In this document: positions 44,648 to 54,047 of the stretch, in pieces
Layout: the number at the start of each line of letters is the position of its first letter
Position numbering within the stretch: position 1 is the first letter of the stretch
DNA from: JBBDWJ01 sp963824095
GTDB lineage: Bacteria > Acidobacteriota > Terriglobia > Bryobacterales > UBA6623
Reading direction: 5' to 3'
DNA length: 64,000 nucleotides
Assembly (NCBI GenBank): GCA_963824095.1
Contig: CAWGNS010000014.1
Location: forward strand, 1,054,001-1,118,000
Program-made: the position numbers and the translations under genes
The notes under the pieces: generated by a model
What the model was told of the DNA's origin: nothing
Databases searched by the model: none
Seen by the model: only the letters and a program-made list of their open reading frames with translations

Positions 44648-46326
44648 TTTCCCGAAGCGCTAACGCCGCCGCCGAAATCGGGCGGCCTTGCCGGGACGTT
44701 TGTGGGCGAATTCCTTGTTTCGCCGATCGATTTCTTGTTTCGTTACATTTCCTTTATCTTTTCCGCAACCGAGACGAAACCGCTCTTAAGCAAAGGTCTC
44801 CGAACTAAGAATCGGGTCCAGGCCAGGGAAAGCAATAGGCTTTAGAGCCGACTGCTGCTGTTTTGAACCATTCGAGAGGCGTGAGCGCGCTGCAGACAAT
44901 AGCCGCAGTTATATGCCCAATGTAGGTGGTCATATAACCAGGCTAACGTGGCCTATGCCCTACATCGCGGAGAGGCGTACTGCTTCCTCTCCCTATGTCT
45001 TATACGCGACTTTGGTAACAGCCTGCACTCGTGCAAAGGCCCTAAATAGTTCATCCTTCCGTCTGAGCCGGGGTCCGGGCCGGCTTATGGCGTAACATAA
45101 TTCGGCATACGGCGGATGGTATATAGGCAGGGAAATGCAATGGCAATTCAGCGGCCCGGCGGGACGAAAATGGAGCGGGCCGCGGGCGCATCATTCCGTC
45201 CGCGCCCGGCGCCTCAGCGATGCCGGGCCCGGCCGGACGGTGGGGCAGCCCGGCGGAGGATCGGCCGAGCGCTGGCCGCAAGCGCACGCCCGATCTCGTT
45301 CTTTGCGATCAGCGGATTAGGAGGAACCGAACGCCACGGGCGCGGTTTCCCGGCGGGATTTTGCGGGATTGGGGCTTCGATTATGACTCGAGTGACGGCG
45401 TGGGCCGCGCGCCATCGGTGGATGCTCGGGCAGGTTGCCGCTCGGCGGCGCGGCTCGACGACGCGATCGGTTGGCGCCGCCCGTTGGCGCGACACGACCG
45501 GGCGGCGTAACGGCGGCTCGGCCGGCGGGGACCCCGCGGCCACACTCTAAGGTACCTAGCGCTCTTTCTCAGGTCCCCGTAGAGCGTGCTGCGCGGTCTA
45601 CCTCGCCGACAGGATGCAAACGTCAGCCTTTCTGGATCTCCGCATCAGTCTTGGGGGGCCGCAGTTTACATGTGAAACACGTCCCGCCCCGTGGGATCCC
45701 AGTAAGGCCCTTGAATTCAGCGTCTTGCATTGCCAGAGCGGGCGGCGCCGGGCTGCGGGCGACTTTGGCACTCCCGTTGCCTCCCAAGAACCGACGCAAA
45801 GGTGCCAGTCGACCGTGCCTACGTGTCAAGGAAGGAGCCGGTGCTGAACGGGGTTGCTGCGGCATTCCCTGGGGGGATTTCAGCGCCGGCATTCTTCCCA
45901 ACTTCTCTGTGCCTTTCTAGCTGCTTGTTCTCGTACCCTTTTTCCGTTCCTACCTGGACACTCTTCTTTTTCGAGTATCGCCGCGCGAGCCTCGAAGCGA
46001 GCAACGGAGCCGCAGGCGCGAGTCAGCGGGCCGGATAGCCTCGTTCTGTCGGGAAAACACCCTTCGCGCCAGTCAAGAAGGTGAGGGAAGGTCGGGTGGC
46101 GTACGGACCGCCGCAGCCGTGTCCGTGTTCTTTTGCAGCCGTCCCCAGAGGCGCGGCTGAGGACCAGCAGGCTCGCCGTTTCGCGGTGGAGCGTGTTTGA
46201 TGGCGGAGCGTTGCAGCACGGCGATGGTCTCTTCGCGGCGGGTTTTGTGCGGCTTCGGCCCGCGGGCTTACGCCTGCGGCTCTGTTTTCGGAAGGCGGTG
46301 GCTTTCGAGGGTGTCGATTCTAACGG
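44648..46326. other. 1.7 kb without a recognised gene
   Basis: The largest gap in the window, upstream of the biosynthetic operon and downstream of ureG. The first about 470 bases are clearly less GC-rich than the rest and would carry the operon promoter; the remainder is GC-rich with several overlapping short frames on both strands, none with a recognisable domain. A family D palindrome (46261-46279) lies near the ureG end. It could be decayed coding sequence. Confidence 0.5.
46261..46279. repeat. Family D palindrome, copy 2
   Basis: CGCGGGCTTACGCCTGCGG, one base different from 17196-17214. Both are followed by CTCTG. Located about 50 bases after the ureG stop on the minus strand. Confidence 0.5.
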
Positions 46327-46986
46327 CTATCCTTGGGCCGAATAGAAGGTGCGCACGGGGCAGAGCGGGGACTGGGACGAAGCTTCTTCGAACAGCACGT
46401 CCCGCTGAATCCATTGAATGACGTCTTCGACGCCCGCACCGGACTTGAGGTTGGTGAAGACCACCGGCCGCTCGCCGCGCAGGCCGCGCGCATCGCGGTC
46501 CATGACGCTGAGGTCGGCGCCGACAAAGCGCGCCAGATCGATCTTGTTGATCACCAGCAGATCGCTGCGCGTGATGCCGGGGCCGCCTTTGCGAGGCACC
46601 TTGTCGCCGCCGGCCACATCGACGACATAGATACTGACGTCGACCAACTCGGGACTGAACGAAGCGGCCAGGTTGTCGCCGCCCGACTCGACGAACAGCA
46701 GGTTGAGGTTAGGGAAACGATCCAGCATGTCCTCCACGGCTTCCTGATTGGCCGTGGTGTCTTCGCGGATCGCCGTATGCGGACAGCCACCCGTCTGCAC
46801 ACCGCGTATGCGCTCGCCGCGCAGCGTGCCCGCGCGCACCAGGAATTCAGCGTCCTCGAAGGTATAAACGTCGTTGGTGATGACGGCAAGCTCGTAGTCG
46901 TCGCGCAGACGCTTGCATAAGCTGTCGATAAGAGCCGTCTTCCCCGAGCCAACCGGCCCGCCGACTCCGATCTTTACGGTCGCCAT
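46327..46986 (-). CDS. ureG: Urease accessory GTPase
   Basis: 219 residues from the ATG at 46986, with GGGAGG six bases before. P-loop GVGGPVGSGKTALID, metal-binding GVQTGGCPHTAIRED (CPH motif), LLFVESGGDNLAASF, and guanine-specificity LLVINKIDLA identify UreG rather than HypB. It delivers nickel to urease with UreD/UreF/UreH. Only ureE is beside it; no ureA, B, C, D or F is present in the window. Confidence 0.95.
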   Translation of the reverse strand: MATVKIGVGGPVGSGKTALIDSLCKRLRDDYELAVITNDVYTFEDAEFLVRAGTLRGERIRGVQTGGCPHTAIREDTTANQEAVEDMLDRFPNLNLLFVESGGDNLAASFSPELVDVSIYVVDVAGGDKVPRKGGPGITRSDLLVINKIDLARFVGADLSVMDRDARGLRGERPVVFTNLKSGAGVEDVIQWIQRDVLFEEASSQSPLCPVRTFYSAQG

Positions 46987-47089
46987 AATAGCCTCCCGCC
47001 AACTTCCCAACCCCGTCCGCAACCGCTTCCCGGCGGCAACAGCCGCGGATGCGGCAAAAGCCCGGGGGACGCCCCGGATAGCGCCCGGT

Positions 47090-47530
47090 TCAGTGAACCT
47101 GATCCTTGGCGGCGTTGCCGTGAAAGGGCCGCCGCGCCCGTTCGAAACGCAGACCCGCGCGCAGCAGACGCTCTTCGATCGGCTCGTCGTAGAGCACTAC
47201 GATGCCGTCGCCTTCGAGATCGATGTCGCGATGCAGGTTCCCGATCAGATGCCCCACAAAGGCCGCTTCCCGGGCGTTGCCGGCACGGATGATGAGCACA
47301 TCTTCGGGAGCCGCCTCGATGACGTAAACCTTGGTCGGCTCGGCGTGCAGCACCTGGCCGGGCCAGAGCTTCGTGCCCGTCGGCAACGCCAGCGCCAGTT
47401 CCACGCCGTCGGGCGCAACCACACGACGCCTTACACGGGCGCGGTCGGAGGCCGTCATCGCCAGCGTAACCCGCTCAAACGCACCGTGCGGAGGCTCGAA
47501 CGCTTGCGGCAATGTGTCAATTCGAATCAC
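47090..47530 (-). CDS. ureE: Urease accessory nickel metallochaperone
   Basis: 146 residues from a GTG at 47530 preceded by GGGAGG. N-terminal IRIDTLPQAFEPPHGAFERVTLAMTASDRARVRRRVVAPDGVELALALPTG and the C-terminal LIIRAGNAREAAFVGHLIGNLHRDIDLEGDGIVVLYD match UreE, including the His in GNLH. There is no His-rich tail. It donates nickel to the UreG complex. It precedes ureG by about 100 bases. Confidence 0.92.
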   Translation of the reverse strand: MIRIDTLPQAFEPPHGAFERVTLAMTASDRARVRRRVVAPDGVELALALPTGTKLWPGQVLHAEPTKVYVIEAAPEDVLIIRAGNAREAAFVGHLIGNLHRDIDLEGDGIVVLYDEPIEERLLRAGLRFERARRPFHGNAAKDQVH

Positions 47531-48106
47531 GTCAACCTCCCGAACGAGCCTGGCGCGGCAGGAATTCGGAGCGGTAAGAGTTGTCGCGTCCCAGCCCGGC
47601 CGCGACGCCGCGCCACGAGCCTTCCGCGGCGCAACCCGGTTCGGCCGTTGGCGAAGCGCCGTCGGCGCCTTGCCGGTTCGCCGCAATAGCCGCTAGGGAT
47701 GCCTGGTCTCGAGTACACACGACTTGCAGCGGCCGGCGATTTCGGCTGCGGTGAAGGGGATCAGCTTCCGAACGCCAAAAATACAACGGCCGGACAGCAC
47801 GCGACCCCGGCTTCAGAATGGGTCTTCAACAACGAGGTGATGGCGGCGACGTCAGCGTCTTTGGGGGCGGCGCCGATGGGGATATCGGCCGGCCGGGGAT
47901 CTCCGAATCTCCTGGCCCCGCACGGCGCTACGTCATAACGGTGACTCTACAGGGAGGCGAACGCCTCCCACAGAATATATCCGGGGTCCAGGGTTGTCCA
48001 ATCAAAATAACCTATGCGCTCGATAGCGCACAGAGCACGGCAGCGCCGCCGGCACGGAGTTTTACAACTCGGTTTCCGCGGCCGGCGGTTGCGCTAATCT
48101 TGGGCC
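47531..48106. other. Intergenic stretch, no gene recognised
   Basis: 576 bases between the divergent ureE and DUF1697 genes. Short frames occur on both strands but none resembles urease subunits; in particular no UreC C-terminus is found upstream of ureE. The section around 47930-48070 is less GC-rich and may hold promoters. Confidence 0.45.
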
Positions 48107-48661
48107 ATGGCGGTAGTGATTTCCCTCCTTCGCGGCGTCAACGTCGGGGGCCACAACAAGGTCAAGATGGAGGCGCTGCGGGCGCTCTACGCATCGCTAG
48201 GATTGCTCGACGCCGTCAGCTACGTGCAGAGCGGCAACGTCGTTTTCCGAAGCGGCGAGAAGAACCTGCCGCGGCTGGCGAAGCGGATCGAAGACGGCAT
48301 CGAAAACCATTTCGGCTTCCGCCCTTGTGTCATCGTTCGTACTTCGTCCGAGCTCCGGGCGGTGATCGCCGCAAACCCGTTCGCGAAACGGCGAGGCATC
48401 GAGCCCAATAGGCTGCTGGTGACCTTCCTGGCCCGCGACCCGGCGCCCGAGGCCCGCGCCAAGGCGCTGCAGATCGAGGCCGGCCCCGAGGAGCTGCATT
48501 TCGGCGGCCGCGAGTTCTACATCTATTTCCCCAACGGCATGGCGCGGCCGAAGCTGAACTGGTTGGCGGTCGAAAAGATCCTGAAGGTCCCCGGCACCGG
48601 CAGGAACTGGAACACCGTGACCAAGCTGCTGCAGATCGCGGAAGGGCTCGAGTCCGCCTAG
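48107..48661 (+). CDS. DUF1697 family protein
   Basis: 184 residues, full length for the family. MAVVISLLRGVNVGGHNKVKMEALRALYASLGL, SYVQSGNVVFRS, CVIVRTSSELRAVIAANPF and the C-terminal RNWNTVTKLLQIA are the family's conserved blocks. The biochemical role of DUF1697 is unknown. The gene stands alone, convergent with the small gene at 48697-48939. Confidence 0.92.
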   Translation: MAVVISLLRGVNVGGHNKVKMEALRALYASLGLLDAVSYVQSGNVVFRSGEKNLPRLAKRIEDGIENHFGFRPCVIVRTSSELRAVIAANPFAKRRGIEPNRLLVTFLARDPAPEARAKALQIEAGPEELHFGGREFYIYFPNGMARPKLNWLAVEKILKVPGTGRNWNTVTKLLQIAEGLESA

Positions 48662-48696
48662 CGCGGCCGAGACGGCGGCTGGCCCCCAGCCAAGGC

Positions 48697-48939
48697 CTAT
48701 TGCGGTTGCTCGACGACGGCCAGATCGACGTGGTCGTCGAGTTCCTCGAGGAGCTGTACCACCAGTGCCTTCTGGCCAAATTCAAAGTCGCTCTTGGCGG
48801 CGCTGGGGTCATGCGCGGCGATCCACACCTTGAGGGTCTCGATCACGGGACGCGCCACGGCTTCGGCGGCTCCCGGCTCGAAGCGCAGCGGAATCTCGGC
48901 GTTCTCGATCGTATCGGTCAGCAATTCGGAGAATTTCAC
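48697..48939 (-). CDS. Small hypothetical acidic protein
   Basis: 80 residues from a GTG at 48939 preceded by GGAGT. Sequence KFSELLTDTIENAEIPLRFEPGAAEAVARPVIETLKVWIA ... LLEELDDHVDLAVVE is acidic and mainly helical. No family is recognised. The longer frame reaching 49140 is compositionally poor and runs into the family A repeat, so it is not used. Confidence 0.55.
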   Translation of the reverse strand: MKFSELLTDTIENAEIPLRFEPGAAEAVARPVIETLKVWIAAHDPSAAKSDFEFGQKALVVQLLEELDDHVDLAVVEQPQ

Positions 48940-49052
48940 GGCGACTCCTGGGTCCGGCCGGGCGCCGGGCCGCGGGTGTAAGGCCAAGCGGTGAAGGCCG
49001 GTGATGGCAGGCCAATGATAGCAGGGGCGTTTGACCGTTCGCCCTTCTGAAG

Positions 49053-49260
49053 GTAGAGAGAGGCGCTCTCGCCTGTGGGCCGCAGCGAAGCGGAGGCCCT
49101 CCCCGGTCCTGCGTTTTGGCTCGAGACACAAGCACACCACGACGGGTTGACCGGCGCATCCCCCCGTTGATTCGGCGCAGGGACCGGCCTCTCAGGGCCG
49201 CCTAACGGCGGCGACAGGCGAGAGCGCCTGTCTCTACACACGACAGACGCGATTGTCTGT
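49053..49260. repeat. Family A intergenic repeat, copy 3, with associated hairpin
   Basis: Left end 49053-49076 (one changed base, GAGAGG for GACAGG), right end 49213-49237, and the GACAGAC ... GTCTGT hairpin at about 49241-49260. Inner boxes CCGCAGCGAAGCGGAGGCC and GGGCCGCCTAACGGCGG match copies 2 and 4. It fills most of the 446-base gap before the MFS gene. Confidence 0.8.
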
Positions 49261-49385
49261 TCCACCGCGTTGACAGCGGTCGTGGCGTTGGCTACTCTGC
49301 CCTTGCCGACCGGGCCGTCGGCAGTGCCTTGCGGCGGTCCTGGCGAGCGGCGGTATTCCTTGCCGTCTCCGGGAGCAGACCGTTC

Positions 49386-50669
49386 ATGAATCGCGGCAGA
49401 CTTTTCGCGGCCAGTTGCATGGCTCTGATCACCACCTCGATGGTGTTCTCCATCCGCGGTGACATTCTCGACGCCCTGGGGGCGGACTTTCACCTCACCA
49501 AACTCGAGACCGGCGTGCTGCTGAGCCCGGCGTTCTGGGGCTTTACGGTCTCGATCCTGATCGGCGGCTCGCTGGTGGACTTTTTCGGCATGCGGCGGCT
49601 GCTGATGCTGTCGGGCTGGGGCTACATTGCGGCGATTCTGGCGATCCTGTTCGCGCCGGCCCCGGCCGGCCCGGTTGCGCCGTACTATTCCGATCCGGGT
49701 TTCGTCATTCTCTACGCGGCGATGCTCACTCTGGGGCTTTCACAGGGCCTGGTCGAGGGCGTCATCAATCCGCTCTGCTCCACGCTCTACGCGCATGAGA
49801 AGACCCGCCGCATGAACCTGCTGCACGCCTGGTGGCCGGGCGGGCTAATCATTGGCGGGCTGATCGCGGTGGCGATCACCCATCTGATGGGGTTGGGCGC
49901 GGCGGGCACCTCGGCGGCCGATGCAACGCTGGGCTGGCAGATCAAGCTGTCGACGGTGCTGATCGCCGCGGTCGCCTACCTGTTCATGATTCGCAGCCAG
50001 CAGTTTCCGCCCACCGAACGTGTCGCCGCAGGCGTGCCCGCCGCTGAGATGTGCCGCGAGGCGCTGCGGCCGATGTTTCTGCTGCTGTGGTGCTGCATGT
50101 GGATGACGGCGGCCACCGAACTCGGCACCGACCAATGGGTCGGCTCGCTGATCACCAACCTCACCGGTATGCAAGGCGTTCTGATCCTGGTCTACACCGC
50201 CGGCATCATGTTCCTGCTGCGCTTCTTCGGCGGCTCGCTCGCCCACCGCTTTTCGCCGATGGGGCTGATGACGCTGTGCGCGATTCTCTCCACCGCCGGG
50301 CTCTACGGGCTGAGCAAAGCCTCCACGCCCGGTCAGGCCTTCGCCGCGGCGACGCTGTTCGGAGTCGGCAAGACCTACTTCTGGCCGGTGATGCTGGGCG
50401 TCACCGCCGAGCTGTTTCCCAAGGGCGGCGCGCTGCTGCTGGCGATCATGGGCGGCACCGGCAATCTCGCGGTGGCCTTCATCCTGCCGGTGATGGGCGG
50501 CTGGTACGATACCGCCGGCGCCGGCGCGGCGTTCCTCTATGTCGCCGTGCTGCCGGCGATTCTCACGGTCGTTTTCGCGATGCTCTACTTCTACTACAAG
50601 TCCCGGGGCGGTTATCGCGCGGTGGCGTTGGAGAGGGTGCAGCCGGAAGCCGGTGGCGTCTCGGTTTGA
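49386..50669 (+). CDS. Major facilitator superfamily transporter
   Basis: 427 residues from the ATG at 49386, with GGGAG 11 bases before. Twelve predicted helices; FFGMRRLLMLSGW resembles the loop 2-3 MFS motif. The fold resembles sugar/FucP-like or uncharacterised MFS permeases of Bacteroidetes and Acidobacteria. The substrate cannot be inferred from neighbours. Confidence 0.85.
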   Translation: MNRGRLFAASCMALITTSMVFSIRGDILDALGADFHLTKLETGVLLSPAFWGFTVSILIGGSLVDFFGMRRLLMLSGWGYIAAILAILFAPAPAGPVAPYYSDPGFVILYAAMLTLGLSQGLVEGVINPLCSTLYAHEKTRRMNLLHAWWPGGLIIGGLIAVAITHLMGLGAAGTSAADATLGWQIKLSTVLIAAVAYLFMIRSQQFPPTERVAAGVPAAEMCREALRPMFLLLWCCMWMTAATELGTDQWVGSLITNLTGMQGVLILVYTAGIMFLLRFFGGSLAHRFSPMGLMTLCAILSTAGLYGLSKASTPGQAFAAATLFGVGKTYFWPVMLGVTAELFPKGGALLLAIMGGTGNLAVAFILPVMGGWYDTAGAGAAFLYVAVLPAILTVVFAMLYFYYKSRGGYRAVALERVQPEAGGVSV

Positions 50670-50969
50670 ATCTTCAGGGGTCTCTGGCTGCCTTTGTCTG
50701 GATCAGCCTTTGGCTCGATGTGGCCGGCCACATGCGGATCCAGCCACTGGGCCATGCGGCCCGCCCGCCTTGCCAAGGTGTCAACCGAGACATTGCCGGG
50801 AACAGACCTAGGCACGGCCGTCGGCTGCCGGATGCTACGATGGTCGCCGGGGCCGCATCCGCCGCTCAAGGCGGTTCGCGTGGGCACATCGGTCGAGATC
50901 GTGCTCCATCCGGTCCCGATAGCGCGCCCCGTTTCGCCGCTCCACGACCCCGCTTTCCGGAGAACCTCC
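50670..50969. other. Intergenic stretch before the M20 peptidase
   Basis: 300 bases; the M20 frame is open through it but has no conserved sequence, and the ribosome site sits at 50959. Nothing else recognised. Confidence 0.4.
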
Positions 50970-52337
50970 ATGGACACCGTCAGCAACTACTACGCGCAAA
51001 ATAAGGACCAGTTTCTCGAAGGACTCAAGGACTTTCTGCGCATCCCCAGCATCAGCACGCTCTCGGAGCACAAGCCCGATATCGAGAAGGCCGCACGGTT
51101 CGTGCTCGACGATCTCGCCCGGATGGGCCTGCACAATACGCATCTGATCGAGGGTCTTGGCAATCCGCTCGTCTACGGCGAATGGCTGGGAGCCAAGGGC
51201 AAGCCGACGCTGCTGATCTACGGCCACTACGACGTCCAGCCGGCTGACCCGCTCGACGAATGGAAATCGCCGCCGTTCGAACCCGAGGTTCGCGGCAACA
51301 ATATCTACGCCCGCGGCGCGGTCGACGACAAAGGGCAGGTCTATCTGTTGCTCAAAGCGGTGGAAGGCCACCTGAAAACCAACGGCCGTTTGCCCGTCAA
51401 CGTCAAATTTCTGATCGAAGGGGAAGAGGAATCCAACGGGCAGGCGATCGAGACCTACCTTCAGAAGAAGGGCAAGGTGTTGGGCGTGGATGCGGCGCTG
51501 ATCTGCGACACCGAGATGTTCGCCCCCAACCTGCCCACCATCACGCTCGGCCTGCGCGGCATCATCTACACCGAAATCGAAGTCATCGCCGCGCGCACCG
51601 ACCTCCACTCGGGCATGTACGGCGGCGCAGCGCCCAATCCGTTGCAGGCGATGGCGGAAGTGCTCACCGGCCTCAAGGACGCTTCGGGGAAGATCCTGAT
51701 CCCCGGCTTCTACGATGACGTCGCGCCGCCTGCGCCGGCCGAAAAGCAGGCCTGGGATCGCCTGCCGTTCGACGAGAAAGCGTACCTGGACGCCGAAATC
51801 GGCTCCACCAGCCTGGTCGGCGAGGAGGGTTTTTCGGTCCTGGAGCGGACCTGGGCCCGGCCGACGTTGGAGGTGCACGGCATTCGCGGCGGCTTCGTGG
51901 GAGAGGGCGCCAAGACCGTGATCCCGGCGCGTGCGACGGCGAAGGTCAGCATGCGGCTGGTGCCGGCCATGGACGCCGCCAAGGCGTTCCGGCAGTTCAA
52001 GGAGCACGTCGAGAGCCTCACGCCGCGGGGAACGAAAGTCGCCATCCGGCTGTTCGCGAAATCCCCCGCCTCGCTCGTGAACCCCGGCAACCATTTCATC
52101 GAGACGGCAGCGCGCGCCATGGATGAGACGTTCGGCCACAAGACCGTGTACATCCGCTCGGGGGGATCGATTCCGGTGGTCGGCGTACTCCAGCAGCACG
52201 CCGGTATCCCGAGCGTGTTGATGGGTTTCGGACTCCCCGACGACAACCTCCACGCCCCCAACGAAAAATTCCACCTGCCTAACTTTTATCGGGGCATCGA
52301 AGCGGTGGGGCGCTATCTGGAGTTATTGGCCGAATAG
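50970..52337 (+). CDS. M20 family metallopeptidase (dipeptidase)
   Basis: 455 residues from the ATG at 50970 preceded by GGAGA. Zinc-site motifs TLLIYGHYDVQPADP (His and Asp), IYARGAVDDKGQVYLLLKA, FLIEGEEESNGQ (general base Glu and zinc Glu), LICDTEMF and the C-terminal GFGLPDDNLHAPNE (zinc His) are intact. The dimerisation domain lies about residues 200-320. Closest to the DapE/carnosinase-like cytosolic dipeptidase branch (M20A/F). Confidence 0.94.
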   Translation: MDTVSNYYAQNKDQFLEGLKDFLRIPSISTLSEHKPDIEKAARFVLDDLARMGLHNTHLIEGLGNPLVYGEWLGAKGKPTLLIYGHYDVQPADPLDEWKSPPFEPEVRGNNIYARGAVDDKGQVYLLLKAVEGHLKTNGRLPVNVKFLIEGEEESNGQAIETYLQKKGKVLGVDAALICDTEMFAPNLPTITLGLRGIIYTEIEVIAARTDLHSGMYGGAAPNPLQAMAEVLTGLKDASGKILIPGFYDDVAPPAPAEKQAWDRLPFDEKAYLDAEIGSTSLVGEEGFSVLERTWARPTLEVHGIRGGFVGEGAKTVIPARATAKVSMRLVPAMDAAKAFRQFKEHVESLTPRGTKVAIRLFAKSPASLVNPGNHFIETAARAMDETFGHKTVYIRSGGSIPVVGVLQQHAGIPSVLMGFGLPDDNLHAPNEKFHLPNFYRGIEAVGRYLELLAE

Positions 52338-52382
52338 GGACGAGCGGCGCCCTTCCAGGGCGGAATTTCCTGAAGGGCGATC

Positions 52383-52433
52383 TTCCACGGCTGAAGCCGT
52401 GGGCTATTCATCGGATTCAGCCCTACGGGCCTC
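52383..52433. repeat. Family C palindromic repeat, copy 2
   Basis: CCACGGCTGAAGCCGTGGGC (perfectly palindromic core) followed by CAGCCCTACGGGCCT; the same order as 9346-9398. Lies between the converging M20 and small hypothetical genes. Confidence 0.55.
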
Positions 52434-52531
52434 AGGACCGATGCACCTGACCTCTTGATGACTTCGGGGAGACTCCCCCAGGGCTCAGGGCCGGTGGAGC
52501 CAGGTCTCCCGACAGCTCTGTCGCCGGCCCG

Positions 52532-52828
52532 TCAGGCCTGCGAGGAATCCGAGTCCGAGACAAGCTCTTCCAGCACTTCCGGATCTGCCAGGAATTCCCA
52601 GCCGGGCAGGCGGACGCAGCCCAGATCGCAGGTATGGTCGCCGAACAGACGCGCGAACATGCTGTGCAGCCAGGCGTCGGCCTCTTCGTAGGTCGGGAAC
52701 GAGTTCGCCAGGCAAACTCCGCCTCCCTCCATCAACGCCAGAAATTCGTCCGAAGATTCGATCTTGTCTCGTACCAGGTGAACCATATGCTTCCCCACCT
52801 GGTGCAATTCCGTTACGGGCAGTTCCAT
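52532..52828 (-). CDS. Small hypothetical protein
   Basis: 98 residues from the ATG at 52828 (MELPVTELHQVGKHMVHLVRD). Mixed alpha/beta, with SFPTYEEADAWLHSMFARLFG and a Cys pair in HTCDLGCVRLPGWEFL. A conserved-looking single domain, but the family is not recognised. The ATG at 52882 adds 18 residues of poor composition and is not preferred. Confidence 0.6.
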   Translation of the reverse strand: MELPVTELHQVGKHMVHLVRDKIESSDEFLALMEGGGVCLANSFPTYEEADAWLHSMFARLFGDHTCDLGCVRLPGWEFLADPEVLEELVSDSDSSQA

Positions 52829-53300
52829 ATGCGCCCATTGTGCGCCGATCGCCCAACGCGAACAATAGCCTGTCGGACACAATTCTCCAGCGGGACCCCC
52901 GTACTACGCTCCCCGCTTCCTTTTGGCATACGAGTACCAATCACGCCTCGCGGCTGCCGCTGAAAAGGGCGGCTCGCCGGGGAAAGATCGGTGGCGTGTT
53001 TTCGTAGTGCCCCGGCATAGGAAACAACACTGCGACGGCGTGCCCACCCCAAGTGCGCGGTGCGCTCGAAAAGGCCTCGCGCTGCTCCCTGGCGCTCCAG
53101 TACCGTGTTGAGGACCCCTGCATACACCAACGGTGTTCGGACACCGTTGCGGCGAACTGAGGCAGAGGACCGGAGTATGTCTTTGGTTTAGGTAACCTGA
53201 CACCCGCGGTCGATCCGGTCCAGGGCGGAGATGGGAGGAGGTGCCGGGCCCGGGGAAAGCCCCCAAATGCCGGAGCGCGCGCGGTGGCCAACTTCGCCGG
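52829..53300. other. Intergenic stretch with a perfect hairpin
   Basis: 472 bases downstream of leuD and upstream of the small gene. No domain in any frame. Contains CAACGGTGT-TCGG-ACACCGTTG at 53128-53149, a 9-bp perfect stem with a four-base loop; no T-run follows on either strand, so it is not a simple intrinsic terminator. Confidence 0.5.
53128..53149. repeat. Perfect 9-bp hairpin with TCGG loop
   Basis: CAACGGTGT pairs fully with ACACCGTTG. It lies about 150 bases after the leuD stop in leuD transcription order. May stabilise the leuCD transcript end or be a protein-binding palindrome. Confidence 0.5.
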
Positions 53301-53912
53301 TTAGGCCGGCAGAGTCGCGATGGTCTGGACGTGGCTCTGCTCGTAGGCCACGACCGCATCGTTCTGCTGCTGGATGTAGCCGAGCTGATCGACGCCGGCG
53401 AGCAGACACTTCTTCGAGAACTCGTCGATGGGGAACTCGACCTCGCGGCCGCCCGGCAGCCGCAACACCTGGCGCGGCAGATCCACGGTCACCTCCGCCG
53501 CGTCATTCGCTTCGGCCGCGGCGAACAGCTCTTGCAGCGCGGCCTCGTCGACGATGATTGGCAGCAGGCCGTTCTTGAGGCAGTTGCCGCGAAAGATGTC
53601 GGCAAACGAGGTGCTGATGACGGCCTGAAAACCGAAACCCATCAGCGCCCAGGGGGCGTGCTCGCGCGAGCTGCCGCAGCCGAAGTTGTCGCCGGCCAGC
53701 AACACGGTGGCGCCCTGCGCGCGCGGCTGGTTGAGGATGAAATCGGGCTTGGGCTGGCCTTGCGCATCGTAGCGCCAGTCGTAGAAGAGATCTTTGCCGA
53801 GCCCCTGCTTGTCGATCGTTTTCAGAAACCGCGCCGGGATGATCTGGTCGGTATCGATGTCGCGCACGGCCAGGGGGACGAGGCGTCCGGTGAAGGTCTT
53901 GATGGGTTCCAT
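53301..53912 (-). CDS. leuD: 3-isopropylmalate dehydratase small subunit
   Basis: 203 residues. Swivelling domain partner of LeuC in leucine synthesis. KTFTGRLVPLAVRDIDTDQIIPARFLK, LLAGDNFGCGSSREHAPWALMGFG and VISTSFADIFRGNCLKNGLLPI are hallmark LeuD motifs. It follows leuC on the same strand after 135 bases that include a hairpin repeat. Confidence 0.96.
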   Translation of the reverse strand: MEPIKTFTGRLVPLAVRDIDTDQIIPARFLKTIDKQGLGKDLFYDWRYDAQGQPKPDFILNQPRAQGATVLLAGDNFGCGSSREHAPWALMGFGFQAVISTSFADIFRGNCLKNGLLPIIVDEAALQELFAAAEANDAAEVTVDLPRQVLRLPGGREVEFPIDEFSKKCLLAGVDQLGYIQQQNDAVVAYEQSHVQTIATLPA

Positions 53913-53950
53913 GGATTTAGGTTGAAGTGGGTCTTGGTTTGTGTTCGGAA

Positions 53951-53993
53951 CGTCGGCCTGTAGGCCGACGCCGCCGGCCGGAGGCCTGCGCCA
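53951..53993. repeat. Intergenic palindrome between leuC and leuD
   Basis: CGTCGGCC-TGTA-GGCCGACG (53951-53970) is an 8-bp perfect hairpin, followed by a GGCC-rich half resembling family B ends (GGAGGCCTGCGCCACC). It separates leuC from leuD and might lower leuD transcript levels, or be a REP-type insertion. Confidence 0.5.
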
Positions 53994-54047
53994 CCTTTGC
54001 CGGCCCGCGCTACGGCTGCTAGGTTAGGCCGCCGCCGGCGGTTTGGC

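Noticed and set aside
45116..45920. Several overlapping frames of 60-160 codons in the gene-free region
   Set aside because: All lack domains and ribosome sites and have Arg/Gly/Ala-rich translations on both strands.
53128..53149. Intrinsic terminator for leuD
   Set aside because: The hairpin is perfect but no T-run follows in the leuD direction and it lies about 150 bases past the stop.
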